NCBI RefSeq assembly: GCF_963678635.1
Contig: NC_087063.1
Location: forward strand, 33,790,682 to 33,819,966
DNA from: Symsagittifera roscoffensis
Taxonomy: Eukaryota > Xenacoelomorpha > Acoela > Convolutidae
DNA length: 29,285 nt
Direction of reading: 5' to 3'
The notes below the pieces were generated by a model that saw only the letters and a program-made list of their open reading frames with translations, was not told where the DNA came from and did no database searches. Shown here one piece after another: positions 1 through 9,802 of this stretch (its first letter is position 1; each line of letters begins with the position of its first letter). The translations under genes and the position numbers were made by a program.

Positions 1-1440
1 CTTACTAAGACTTTGAATTGCACTTCGAAACTGTATTTTATCCAGTTTAATCTGGGCTTTAATTTTGGTTTGTATACCATGAGACTTTTTTGTACATTTG
101 GTTGGTATGGTGGTGTAAATAAGCTGGGTTGGTTACATAAGCTTAGCTTAAATTCTTTCTTCCAGCCGGCTTAAGGAAAATTCGAAAGGTTAGAACGCGA
201 ATTAAAGTTGTTATTAGTTAATTTGGCTGACTAGAACTTAATTTATTCTCAAGTACCGTTGTTCAAATTTACGGTGAATTGTGTGAAAGGGTTTTTGAAA
301 AGTAGGCGAGTCAATCAGCAGTTTTGAAATTTACAAAACAAAGTATCCATAAAAAATTTCAGTTCTTATCTTCATTTTACCCATTATCAAGTCAATACTT
401 TGTATAAGGAATTTACGGTGTATGAGTTTAAATGCTTTTTTCAAAAAATTTGTAGCGTATGAGTTTAAATGCTATTTATAAATTTAAAACAAACTTTCAG
501 CGTTTTTAACCAAAAATTTTACAAAGTTTCATATATTTTTTCATTTGTTATAAATTTTATTAATGTCTTCACATTTTCTGTTTGTCTTGCCCAATTTCAT
601 GCACTCTTTTCACACAATTCAGCGTAACTTGACACCAAATATTTGAGTTTCATAATTAATTTCTAGTTACCGACCTGGTTTGAGTACCGTGATATTTTCC
701 TGCGTGGTGGTTGGTATGATGGTGTTAGTAAGCTGTGTTGATTACTTAAGCTTAGCTTTAGTTCCGTCTTTGAACCGGTATAGGGCAAAGTTCGAAACTT
801 TTGAAAGCAAGTTAATGTTGTTGTCAGTTATTTTATCAAACATTTCGAACCTTGCCTTAAGCCGGTTGAAAAACGGAACTGAAGCTAAGCTTAAATAACA
901 AACACAGCTTACTAACACCACCATACCAACCACCACCACCACGCAGAAAGTTCACGGTACCCAAACCAGATTAAACTGGATAATTTTTTTTGAACTTCAA
1001 CTCAAAGTTTCAGTAAGACCTTTTGAAATATTAATAAATACAACAATAACACAAACCAAAAACAATTCGTTTTGAGAAAAGGTTACAACCAAAAAAAATT
1101 TACCTGATAAATGAAATTGAAAATTTTATGGCAGCTTTTCTCAAAAAAAAACACCTAAAAGCAACCCGACTTTGACAAATTTTTACCACGCGCAGGAAAA
1201 AAACGAACTAAATAGAAACCGCTTGCAAAAACAATAAACAAAAGATCGGAACTAAAACTGAAATTGCTAAAAGGTGCAGATGTATACAGTACAGCCTCAC
1301 TGGTCACAACAGATAAGTTTAGGTCCGGAGTGGCTTCTTCATAAAGTAATTTTGGATGAGGTACACTGCCTGTATGTCGCGCCATACTATTTTCGGCCGG
1401 ATAGGTTCGTGCAATTTCTTAGTCTGGTACAGATCCTTAT
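1..1440 (+). mobile_element. Foldback element A, copy 1 (left arm cut by window edge)
   Basis: This is the first of three related copies of a foldback-type repeat. The core (about 230-660) is present again in reverse complement at about 2910-3310 and directly at about 4200-4570. The core is itself an inverted repeat: GAATTGTGTGAAA at 276-288 faces TTTCACACAATTC at 608-620. A second, tighter palindrome follows at 678-965. The right outer arm runs to about 1435 and matches the arm at 4790-5265, including a GC-richer block (1285-1430) with 'TTTTCGGCCGGA' at its outer side. The left outer arm lies mostly outside the window. There is no credible coding frame; the short ORFs on both strands arise from the symmetric sequence. 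It is probably a non-autonomous DNA element of foldback or long-TIR type. Its ends and any target-site duplication are not defined. Confidence 0.7.
678..965. repeat. Internal long hairpin of foldback element A
   Basis: The segment 678-800 is followed, after a loop of about 45 bases, by its imperfect reverse complement at 845-965. Readable landmarks are TTGGTATGATGGTGTTAGTA on the left and TACTAACACCACCATACCAA-like sequence on the right, with AAGCTTAGCTTTAGTTCCGT facing ACGGAACTGAAGCTAAGCTT. The stem is about 120 bp. Copy 2 has the same hairpin at about 2630-2890. In copy 3 the left half is missing and only the right half remains (4600-4770). Confidence 0.75.
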
Positions 1441-2245
1441 TTACTCTTATTTTTTTTTTAAAATCTCAAGAGACCTAGTATATACTGTTTTTCTTGCAAG
1501 ATTAGAGTAGGAGAAGATCAGCTGCTTTCTAAATTGAATTAATTCTTCGCTGGCTGATTTTATAAATAGTTTCAGCCTTACAAATTTCCGTAACTTTAAT
1601 CAAGGATCATGATTGGCTGGTTTTTAGTATTTTACAGTGGTAATTTTTGAGAATAAACTTGGATTTATTCAATACTTGTTTTGAACTGGTTCCACCCTTC
1701 CGGGGCTTACGAGTTTTTTAAGTTTCTCAAGTGAAGGACGGATGGAGTCAATTCTAATATCTTCTCGAGTAGATTTGTTGCGTAGAGAGGAGAGAGAAGA
1801 GATGCAGTTGCTCGGTTTTGTGAAATAGTTGCTGTCTTAAAAAAAAGTAGAGATTGACAAGTTTTTAAAGTGGGTTTTAAGGATTGTTTTGAGGTTGCAG
1901 ATTGATATAGTGATGTGTCGATTTCGTTAAGTAAAGCGAGATTACATGCAATTATCAAATAGTGAGATAGGGTTTGACTTCTCTGAAAGAAGCGCCAAGT
2001 GACTATAATCCGTAATTCTGGGTCAAAATCGAATTGGCCCTTCTTCTTGTTCAATAGATACCTTTGCTGCGAAATTGGTGGCTTTATAATTTATATACTG
2101 TGAGGGTTGTGATTGCGGCAAGCAAAACAAAACGAATTGCCATTCCTGATTTCGAATGTCGCCGAGTTTCATCTCCCTTTTGCTGCTCGTTTCTTTGCTG
2201 TGAGAAATCTTTTACATTATAAATACCTGTACTTTTTTATAATTT
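1440..2245. other. Spacer between foldback copies 1 and 2
   Basis: This sequence is not shared with the flanking foldback copies, which end at about 1435 and resume at about 2245. It contains one unusually long open frame on the minus strand, listed separately. The spacer is either the original genomic sequence between two insertions or part of the element that copies 2 and 3 have lost. Nothing else is recognisable. Confidence 0.5.
1707..2090 (-). CDS. Unassigned 128-codon open frame
   Basis: The minus strand is open from just inside a TAA near 2093 to a TAA at 1707-1709, making it the longest open stretch in the window. There is no ATG at its start; the first alternative start is TTG at 2054. 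A splice acceptor-like AATTTCGCAG occurs near 2070, so it could be an exon rather than a complete gene. The translation is rich in Leu, Ser and Thr, with no signal peptide and no motif I recognise. A rough estimate from base composition puts one such frame close to what chance could produce, so coding status is uncertain. It sits between two foldback copies and could equally be a fragment carried by the element. Confidence 0.25.
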   Translation of the reverse strand: MIKPPISQQRYLLNKKKGQFDFDPELRIIVTWRFFQRSQTLSHYLIIACNLALLNEIDTSLYQSATSKQSLKPTLKTCQSLLFFKTATISQNRATASLLSPLYATNLLEKILELTPSVLHLRNLKNS

Positions 2246-3500
2246 CAGTTTCAGTTATGATTTTTTAAAATTGTTTTCGCAAAAACAGTCTTCCTACTTC
2301 AGTTATTCTGAACAAAAGCCTCACAGTAGAGTTGCTTAGGTAAAAAACGTGTCAGGGTCAGTGTCGAGGTCCCGAAGTCTATCTGGTAGAGTCTAGAGGA
2401 GAAGTTCGTTTGGGCTTGTCTTTGAGAAGAGTCTTTATTTGTGCGAACACTATTTTTTATCTTTTTATCAAATATTTTTTCTTTCATTTTCTGGATAGTT
2501 TCCTTTTCCCAAAAATGCATTGTTTTTGTTTTGTGTTACCTTTGAGTTTATTAAAGTTTAATGTGGTTATGCAGAAACTTTGAATTGAAGTTGAAAAGAA
2601 TTTTTCATTCTATTTAATCTGGACTTAGTCTGGTTTGGGTACTGTGAGACATTCTTGTAACATGTGGTTGGTATGATATTGTTAGTAGGCTGCGTTGATT
2701 TTTAAAGCTTAGCTTTAATTCGATCTTTCAACCGGCTTAAGGTAAGGTTTGAAATGTTTGATAAATTAACTGACAACAACATTAACTTGCTTTCGAAATT
2801 TTCAAAATTACCTTATTCCGGTTCAAAGACGGAACTAAAGCTAAACTTAACTAATCAACACAGCTTACTAACACCATCATACCAACCACCACGCAGGAAA
2901 ATTAATTATAAAATTCAAATATTTGGTGTCGAGTTACGCTGAATTGTGTGAAAAGAGTGCATGAAATTGGGCGAGACAAACAGCAAATTTGAAGACAATA
3001 ATAAAATTTATAACAAATGAAAAAATATATGAAACTTTGTAAAGTTTTTGATTAAAACGCTTAAGGTTTGTTTTAATTTTATAAAAAGCATTTAAACTCT
3101 TACGCTATAAAATTTATTGAAAAAAGCACTTAAACTCATACGCCGTAAATTCCTTATACAAATTTTTGACTTGATAATGGGTAAAATGAAGATAAGAACT
3201 GAAATTTTTTATGGATACTTTATTTTGTAATTTTCAAAACTGCTGATTGACTCGCCTACTTTTTAAAAACCCTTTCACACAATTCAGCGTAAATTTAAAC
3301 AACGGTACTTGAGAATAAATGAAGTTCTAGTAAGACAAATTAACTGATAACTCTTTAACTCGCTTTCATATCTTTCAAACTTTCTCTTAAGCCAGCTGCA
3401 AAAAGAATTAAAGCTAAGCTTAAGCAACCAACGTAACTTACTTACAACATCATACCAATCACATGTACAGGAAAGTCTCATTGTACCCAAACCTAGAGTC
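2245..3500 (-). mobile_element. Foldback element A, copy 2 (inverted)
   Basis: The core at about 2910-3310 is the reverse complement of the core of copy 1, so this copy lies in opposite orientation. Its left arm (2245-2750) matches the left arm of copy 3 (about 3680-4020) and contains the shared block GTCAGGGTC followed by GAGGTCCCGA. An internal hairpin lies at about 2630-2890. The right arm (3320-3500) stops abruptly at the start of copy 3, so it lacks the outermost few hundred bases found in copies 1 and 3. The inverted relation of copies 1 and 2 means that 1-965 and 2580-3500 can pair over most of a kilobase. Confidence 0.7.
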
Positions 3501-3514
3501 TAAAAAGGACCCAA

Positions 3515-5265
3515 ACCCCTATTAGTCTAAAAAGTTGCATGAATCTATCCGGCTGAAAATGTAATATGGTGATGAACAGACGGTAAACTTTATCCAAAAC
3601 TACTACATGAGAAAGCCACCCAGGACCTAACTTATCTGTTGCGACCGATGAGAATATGTTATATATGTTTGCTCTTTTTAGCAATTTCACTATTAGTTAT
3701 GATCCTCATTAAACTGTTTTCGCGAAAACGTTCTAATTCGGTTATTTTCAAAAAGTTCGTCACAAAAGAGTTGCTCTTTGTAAAAAATCTGTCAGGGTCG
3801 GGGTCCCGACGTTTAGCGGGCAGAGGCTAGAGGAGAGGTGATTTTGGGCGTCTCAAAAAAAATTCTCTATTTGTGTACAAACTTTTTTTGTCATTTTCAT
3901 CAGATGTTCGTTTTTTTCTTGGTAGTGTTCTTTTCTCATAAACGCTGTGTTTTTTATTTGTGTTACCTTAGACTTTGTTAACCTTTCATGTGGTCTTTTT
4001 GAAATTTTGAGTTGCAGATCGAAACAATATTTTATCCACTTTATTCTGGTTTGGGTAAAATGAGACATTCCTGTACATGTGTTTGGTATGATGGTGTAAG
4101 TGAGCTTAGCTCTAATTCTTTTTTCCAACCGGCTCACGGGAAAATTTGAAATGTATGAAAGCGAGTTAAAGTTGATATCAGTTATTTTGTCAAACTAGAA
4201 ACTCTTTTATTCTCAAGTATTGTAGTTGAAAGTTGCGCTGAATTGTGACAAAAGAATTTTTGTAAAGTAGGCGAGTCAATCAGCAAACTTGAAAAATACA
4301 AAACAAAGCACCCATAAAAAAAATTTGTTCTTGAATTTATTTTTTTTACTCATCATCAACTCAAGACTTTGTTGAAAAATTTACGACATAATTGTAATAA
4401 GTATTGCTGCGTATGAGTTTTAGTGCAATTTATAAATTTACAACAAACGTTCAGCATTTTAAACCGAAAGTTTTCAATTTTTTAGTTTTTTTTTGTTTGT
4501 TTTCAAGTTTGCTGTTTGTCTCGCACACACTTCATGCAGTCTTTTCACACAGTTCAGCGTAACGCGCCACTAAAACTTTTGAGACTAAAAGAATTTCTAA
4601 TTTGATAAAGTAACTGACAACAACATTAACTTGCTTTCAAACATTTCAAAATTTACTTAAGCCAGTTGGACGAAAGTATTGAAGCTAAGCTCAAATAAAC
4701 AACGCAGCTTACTAACACCACCATACCAACGACATGCGCAGAAAACTCTCACGGTACACTAACCAGATTCAACGCAGACTAAAGTGAATGAAATTTTTTT
4801 GAACTTTAATTCAAAGTTTCAGAAAGACCTCATGAACTCAAAGAAAACACAATTCAAAAACAATGCGTTTGCGACAAAACGACAAAAACCAGAAAAAAAA
4901 AGAAGAACTAATAAAAAAAGAAAAAGAAAAAAAATACACAAGTGGCGACTCTTCTCAAAGAGACACATAAAGCAACCCGACCCCGACAAATTTTTACCAC
5001 GAGCAACTCTATTGTGAGGAACTTTTAAAAAATAACCGAATTAGTTAGAAAGCGCTTGCAAAAACAATTAAAAAAGGATCGTAACTAAAACTGAAATAGC
5101 TAAAATGTGCAGGTGTGTTTAATGTAGAGTCACTGGTCGGAACAGATGAGTTTAAGTCCGGGGTGGCTTTCTCGTAGAGTAATTTTTGATGGGGTACACT
5201 TGTCAACTTTATTTTCGGCCGGACAGGTTCGTGCAACTTCTCTTTGTGTAATACATATCCTATTC
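3515..5265 (+). mobile_element. Foldback element A, copy 3 (most complete)
   Basis: This is the best-preserved copy and shows the full layout. The left outer arm (3515-4180) faces an imperfect reverse-complement right arm (4590-5265), with the core (4200-4570) between them. Landmarks on the left arm are GAGAAAGCCACCC (3610), AACAGATAAG-type sequence, GTCAGGGTCGGGGTCCCGAC (3791) and the TTCTAATTCGGTTATTTT block (3731). The matching right-arm blocks are CCGACCCCGACAAATTT (4977), AAAATAACCGAATTAG (5028) and GGGGTGGCTTTCTC (5159). At about 1.75 kb with arms of roughly 650 bp, it resembles foldback or long-TIR non-autonomous DNA elements. No transposase is seen. Short ORFs here are incidental. Confidence 0.7.
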
Positions 5266-6125
5266 TTCCTAATCCATAATCGAATATAATGGATTTTTTT
5301 GAGGAGTTATTCATGAAATTTACATTTTTTTCAAAGTTATCCCATGTTTAGTGCAGTTGCTACGCCTTACGTGTCATAAAAGGTTACATTTAGGTTACAT
5401 TTAGTTACAAGGTTATGACATTTAGGTTACAAATACAACAAAGTTTTTTTCTTAATTACTGTCGTTTTCCGTCTGCAAGTTGTAATTAAAGGATTTGATT
5501 AAATAACTGAATTAGATAGACTCGATTTTTGTAAAAAAGCAATTTTTTCAAGTTTTTTTTTGCATTTTTTGAACTTTCAAAAATTTTGGTTCCAAAAAAG
5601 CGCTAACTTACTCAAAGTAAACTAACTTTACTCAAGTAAATTAAGTTTCTACGGTATAATTTCAGCTATTGCAAGAAGCTTTTGTATCACGTAAAAAGAA
5701 CTAATGGCTCGCTTTATTCTCTCGAGATAAGACAAAAAGTAAAAAAAATTCGAACAGGTTTTTCTCAACACTAGAAGAAATTCTAATCACTACTGAAAGG
5801 AATTGAATTTGACATATGTCCGATTATTATTTGTAATACCTGATTTTGCGTGGAAAATGAAAAGCAAAAAAAATCTTAAACATACCCGAATACAAAGTTC
5901 CTGCCCATTTTCATTGGTCGGAGCAAAAAAAAAAAATTGTTTCTCGAATTTCTTTTTTGTCCTCTGAATTTTGTTTTGAAGCTTCATCATACAAGTTCCT
6001 ATGAACCTTGTATAATTGCCATTGCTTTCCGTAAAACTGATTCGAAATGCTAAATTTTGACAGTCTCAGCAAGACAATGGTTGGTGTTTGATGATATTTT
6101 GAAAAACGTTAGCTAAGTTGAGTAA
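5266..6125. other. AT-rich intergenic stretch
   Basis: There is no gene here. Three near-direct repeats of GGTTACATTTAG lie at 5380-5440. A diverged fragment of repeat B lies at about 5835-5940 and is listed separately. The rest is poly-A and poly-T rich unique sequence. Confidence 0.5.
5835..5940 (+). repeat. Diverged fragment of repeat B
   Basis: The block ACCTGATTTTGCGTGGAAAA (5839 onward), then AGTTCCTGCCCATTTTCA and GGTCGGAGCAAAAA, occurs in the same order and spacing in the two full repeat B copies at about 10742-10840 and 12348-12440. Only this roughly 100 bp middle portion is recognisable. Confidence 0.55.
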
Positions 6126-6143
6126 ACAGAGAGGAAACCTACG

Positions 6144-6389
6144 ATGGACTTCCAGAGAAAAGATGGCTTGATAATAATTGGACACCCATAACTTCTAAAA
6201 GAAAGAACAGCGGAGATATTGATCCTGTCTCGGAGAGACCCGAAAACACTGAATCTTCTATTGCGCTCGAATGTGGTCAAATATGGGAATAAACAGCCTA
6301 AGCATCTTAAGGAAACTGTTACCAAGACTCCTAAACTCATGGAAGCTGGGCGGGTTGTTCGACAATTATTTTTGACAGTTTTTTTATAA
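6144..6389 (+). pseudogene. Possible ORF remnant with one in-frame stop
   Basis: From the ATG at 6144 the plus frame reads 15 codons to a TAA at 6189. It then stays open for 65 more codons to a TAA at 6387-6389. The translation after the stop is basic and soluble-looking (for example KYGNKQPKHLKETV followed by TKTPKLMEAGRVVRQ), and the local DNA is less AT-rich than its flanks, which is why I list it. I do not recognise the family. It could be a decayed transposon ORF or an old exon. A 75-codon frame on the opposite strand is also open, so the evidence for coding is weak. Confidence 0.2.
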
Positions 6390-6609
6390 ACAAGTCACGT
6401 GAAAAAAGTCTACGGGAACAATAAATGAATTTTTGGACTTAAGATGCAAACACTGATATTTTTCCATAATTTTGAGGTCGGACTGAATGAATTAAACACA
6501 GTGTGTTTTTTTTGCATTTTAATTAACAAACATTTACCAATACATCGCACATAATTTCAACTTCCTTACGTTGAACCCCATTTTTTACAAATGTTTCAAG
6601 TTTGTTCAC
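6390..6609. other. Unique AT-rich sequence before the satellite
   Basis: No ORF, repeat or regulatory signal is recognisable. The satellite begins near 6610 with a partial monomer. Confidence 0.5.
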
Positions 6610-8817
6610 TACAAAAAAAATGAAAAATGGTATAATTATTAAGAAATGGATTGATATGCGATGCATTGGCAAACGCCTGATAACTAAGCATGCTATAAAT
6701 TACATACCCAATATGAAGACACAATAGACGAAATGCATTGAACAATTTAAAATTTAGCGAGTCAGAGCAGACGAAACTTCAACTAAAATCGGAAAAAGTG
6801 AAAGAAAACTGTAATTGTTGCACAAAACTGAAAGTATCGTGAAAAAAGCAGCATTACTGTTCAGAAGTTGAATGGAATGCGACGCATTGGTAAACGCCTG
6901 CTAACTAAGCATGCAATAAATTTGATACCCAATATGAAGACACAATAGACAAAATGCCTTGAACAATTAAAAATTTAGCATGTCAGAGCAGTCAAAACTT
7001 CAACTAAATCCGGAAAAAGTGAAAAAAAAACTGTAAATGTTGCACAAAACTGAAAGTATCGTGAAAAAAGTGGCATTACTGTTCAGAAGTTGAATGGAAT
7101 GCGATGCATTGGTAAACGCCTGCTAATTCAGCATGCAAAAAGTTTGATACCCAATATGAAGACACAAAATACGAAACAAAAAGAATAATTTGAAATTTAC
7201 CGAGTAACAAGTCAGAGCAATTGAAACATCAATTAAAATCGTAAAAACGAAAAAAAAAATTAATTGTTGAACAAAATTGAAAATTTTGTGAAAAAATAGT
7301 ATAATTGTTCAGAAATTGAATTGATATGCAATGCATTGGTAAATTCCCCCTAAGTAAGCCTGAAAAAAATTTTTACCCAATTTTAAAACACAATTTACGA
7401 AATTTAATTGAACAATTTAAAACTTAGCGAATCAAAGCAAATGAAACATCAACTAAAATCGGAAAAAATGAATGAAAACTGTAATTGTGGATCAAAAATG
7501 AAAGTTTTGTGAAAAAAATGGTATTACCGTTCAGAAGTTGAATTAAATGCAATAAAATGGTAAATGCCCCTTTAACAAAGCATGCAAAAAATTTGATACC
7601 CAATATGAAGACTCGATATACAAAATACATTGATCAACTTAAAACTTAGCGAGTAAGAGCAAATGAAACCTCAATTAAAGTCGGAAAAAGTGAAAAAAAA
7701 AAACTGTAATCTTTGGACAAAATTGAAAGTTTTGTGGAAAAAGGGGTATAAATGTTCCGAAGTTGAAATGATATAAATGCCTGCTAACTAAGCATGCAGT
7801 AAGGTTGATACCTGGTATGAAGACACAAAAAACGAAACAAATTGAAAAAATTAAAACTTAGCTAGCGAGTCAGAGCAAATGAAACAGCAACTAAAATCGG
7901 AAAAAATGAAAGAAAACTGTAATTGTTGCACAAAACTGAAAGTATCGTGAAAAAAGTGGCATTACTGTTCAGAAGTTGAATTGATTTGCAATACATTGGT
8001 AAATGCCTGCTAACTAAGCATGCAATAAATTACATACCCGATATGAAGACACAATAGACAAAATGCATTGAAAAATTTGAAATTTAGCGAGTCAGAGTAG
8101 ACGAAACATCAACTAAAGTCGGAAAAAGTGAAAAAAAAACTGTAATCTTTGGACAAAATTGAAAGTTTTGTGGAAAAAGGGGTATAAATGTTCAGAAGTT
8201 GAATTGATATAAATGCCTGCTAACTAAGCATGCAGTAAGGTTGATACCTGGTATGAAGACACAAAAAACTAAACATATTGAAAAAATTAAAACTTAGCTA
8301 GCGAGTCAGAGCAAATGAAACAGCAACTAAAATCGGAAAAAGTGAAAGAAAAATGTAATTGTTGCACCAAACTGAAAGTATCGTGAAAAAAGTGGCATTA
8401 CTGTTCAGAAGTTGAATTGATTTGCAATACATTGGTAAATGCCTGCTAACTAAGCATGCAAAAAGGTTGATACCTAGTATGAAGACACAATAAACGAAAC
8501 ATATTGAGTAATTTAAAATTTAGCGAGTCAGAGCAATTGAAACATCAACTAAAATCGGAAAAACGAAAGAAAACTGTAATTGTTGAACAAAATTGAAAGT
8601 TTTGTGAAAAAAATGGTATAATTGTTCAGAAGTTGAATTGATATGCGATGCATTGGTAAATGCCTGCTAAATAAGCCTGACAAAATTTTGATACCCAATA
8701 TGAAAACACAAGTTACAAATTAAATTGAACAATTGAAAACTTATCGAATCAAAGCAAATGAAACATCAACTAAAATCGGAAAAAATGAAAGAAAAATGTA
8801 ATTATTGCACCAAAAAT
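6610..8817 (+). repeat. Satellite array, about ten monomers of 210-227 bp
   Basis: A landmark GCATGC (diverged to GCCTGA in two monomers) following TAACTAA recurs at 6688, 6909, 7131, 7358, 7580, 7792, 8018, 8228, 8454 and 8675, giving spacings of 221, 222, 227, 222, 212, 226, 210, 226 and 221. Each monomer also carries TGAAGACACAA, AGCGAGTCAGAGCA and GTTCAGAAGTTGAAT. Between 7792 and 8454 the two monomer types alternate: long-spaced and short-spaced copies repeat as a 436 bp dimer (7792 to 8228, 8018 to 8454), and the GCATGCAGTAAGG variant appears only at 7792 and 8228. All monomers are head to tail. ORFs here are artefacts of the repeat. Confidence 0.92.
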
Positions 8818-9012
8818 GACCGAGAGTTTGATGGCTGAGACTAATTGAGAGTTTCAAGAAAAGTTTCGAAACATGATTACTGTTTTGTGAGACACTGTAT
8901 TCTACACATTTGCAAAACTAAGGAGTGAATGGGAGAAAACGATTTCATATGATTTCTGTTGGTTTGCCTTTCATTAAAATTAAATTTCAAGATGCCCCAA
9001 AACACCAGAAAA
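8818..9012. other. Unique sequence after the satellite
   Basis: The similarity to the satellite ends at about 8817. On the minus strand a good acceptor-like sequence (TTCTCCCATTCACTCCTTAG) ends near 8925, but the frame that would follow from the signal-peptide exon stops after a few codons. No gene is called. Confidence 0.4.
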
Positions 9013-9052
9013 CTACAGGAACAGGTCTTTGTCATTTGGAAGCAGGCTGGCG
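9013..9052 (-). CDS. Speculative second exon of the signal-peptide gene
   Basis: On the minus strand an AG acceptor (GAAAAGTATCAG) ends at 9053. The sequence after it continues the reading phase left by the exon at 9313-9392 and encodes a short tail ending PNDKDLFL, then a TAG at 9013-9015. Together they would give a precursor of only about 39 residues. The pyrimidine tract is modest and the true next exon could lie much further away, even beyond the satellite. I list it only because the phase fits. Confidence 0.12.
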
Positions 9053-9312
9053 CTGATACTTTTCAAAAATAAAACTCATGTCATGTTTTTCTTAAAATTG
9101 GAACAAGTGAAAATTGCTCATAAAAATATTTTTGTGAGTGCAGATTTACTCAAATATCAAATCATAACGCTTGTTTTTATCGCAATTAACACATTTTTTT
9201 CAATTCTTTGTTCTATTCTCATTTGCTATCTAAATGGTTATAATTGAAGCCTTACTCAATAGCTTACAACCTTTCTTGAAAATATAGAAGCTCGTCAGTA
9301 AAGATTACTCAC

Positions 9313-9405
9313 CCAACGGAATAGTTTTGTTCTACTCCTATGCAAAGACAGACGCAGAACAAAACATAAACATTCAAAATTTTTGTTCGCATGTGGCACA
9401 TCAGA
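9313..9405 (-). CDS. First coding exon with signal peptide, unknown secreted protein
   Basis: Reading the minus strand, an ATG at 9392-9390 (or an in-frame ATG at 9401-9399) opens a frame that begins MRTK. It continues with the hydrophobic core ILNVYVLFCVCLCIG and then polar residues, ending YSVG. This has the layout of a signal peptide: a short basic start, about 15 hydrophobic residues, then a polar stretch. The exon ends at a strong 5' splice site, GG|GTGAGTAA, with the GT at 9312-9311 and two bases of a codon left over. A pyrimidine-rich acceptor CATATTTTCAG ends at 9406, only 4 bases before the first ATG. The product is therefore probably secreted or membrane-inserted, but the mature protein is not identified. 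The acceptor this close to the start may be a 5'UTR intron or a trans-splice site. Overlapping ORFs in other frames are ignored. Confidence 0.5.
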
Positions 9406-9451
9406 CTGAAAATATGAAAAATAAATCTGAAAAATATGCAAATACTGAATT

Positions 9452-9802
9452 TCACTTTTCCAAGCCTCTTGTGTGTTCGTTGGTCACGTCATGACGTGAT
9501 CGGATGATTCGCAGAAGTTCCGGGTGATCTCGTATGTTAACTGGGATGCGGGCCATCCCCGCTTCTGATTGGTTCCATTGCGTCACCCACGATCGGTCCA
9601 TGCTTATCACCACTAATTTGAACCACTCAAAAGTGATCTGCGATTCGATGTTGTTTCGTTGGAAGTAATAGGGTGATCTTCCCATGTCAAAAGGAAACAT
9701 GAAAGACGCGGACATTGCAATGTGTCCCTGTATGATGAGACTTCCAGGGCCGAAACCAACTTGCAGGATTACATTCGTGCATTGAGCTGGGATATATTTC
9801 GC
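9452..9802 (-). CDS. Putative terminal exon, unknown protein
   Basis: The minus strand carries a textbook acceptor, CTCGTTTCTTTTTGTTGCAG, ending at 9803. It is followed by a frame open for 116 codons to a TGA at 9452-9454. The segment is clearly GC-richer than its flanks. Its translation has a balanced composition with Trp, Cys, Met and charged residues: it begins AKYIPAQCTNVILQVG, contains FPFDMGRSPYYFQRNN and SMDRSWVTQWNQ, and ends EHTRGLEK. The downstream border could instead be a weak donor at AAAA|GTGAAA, just before the stop. I recognise no domain. A phase-0 donor (CAG|GTACGT, exon end at 11232) would join it in frame with the candidate exon upstream. The signal-peptide exon of what looks like a separate gene starts about 50 bases beyond its stop. 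Confidence 0.5.
   Translation of the reverse strand, partial: AKYIPAQCTNVILQVGFGPGSLIIQGHIAMSASFMFPFDMGRSPYYFQRNNIESQITFEWFKLVVISMDRSWVTQWNQSEAGMARIPVNIRDHPELLRIIRSRHDVTNEHTRGLEK

Noticed and set aside
680-942. Two complementary ORFs (72 and 66 codons) with a similar hydrophobic start
   Set aside because: They are the two arms of one palindrome, so they encode near-identical peptides on opposite strands. No independent coding evidence exists.
7424-7630. 68-codon minus-strand ORF in the satellite
   Set aside because: It lies wholly within satellite monomers and is not conserved as an open frame in the others.
9029-9247. 72-codon plus-strand ORF with a hydrophobic C-terminal segment
   Set aside because: AT-rich Phe and Ile content explains the hydrophobicity. 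There is no splice or motif support, and it overlaps the presumed intron of the minus-strand gene.
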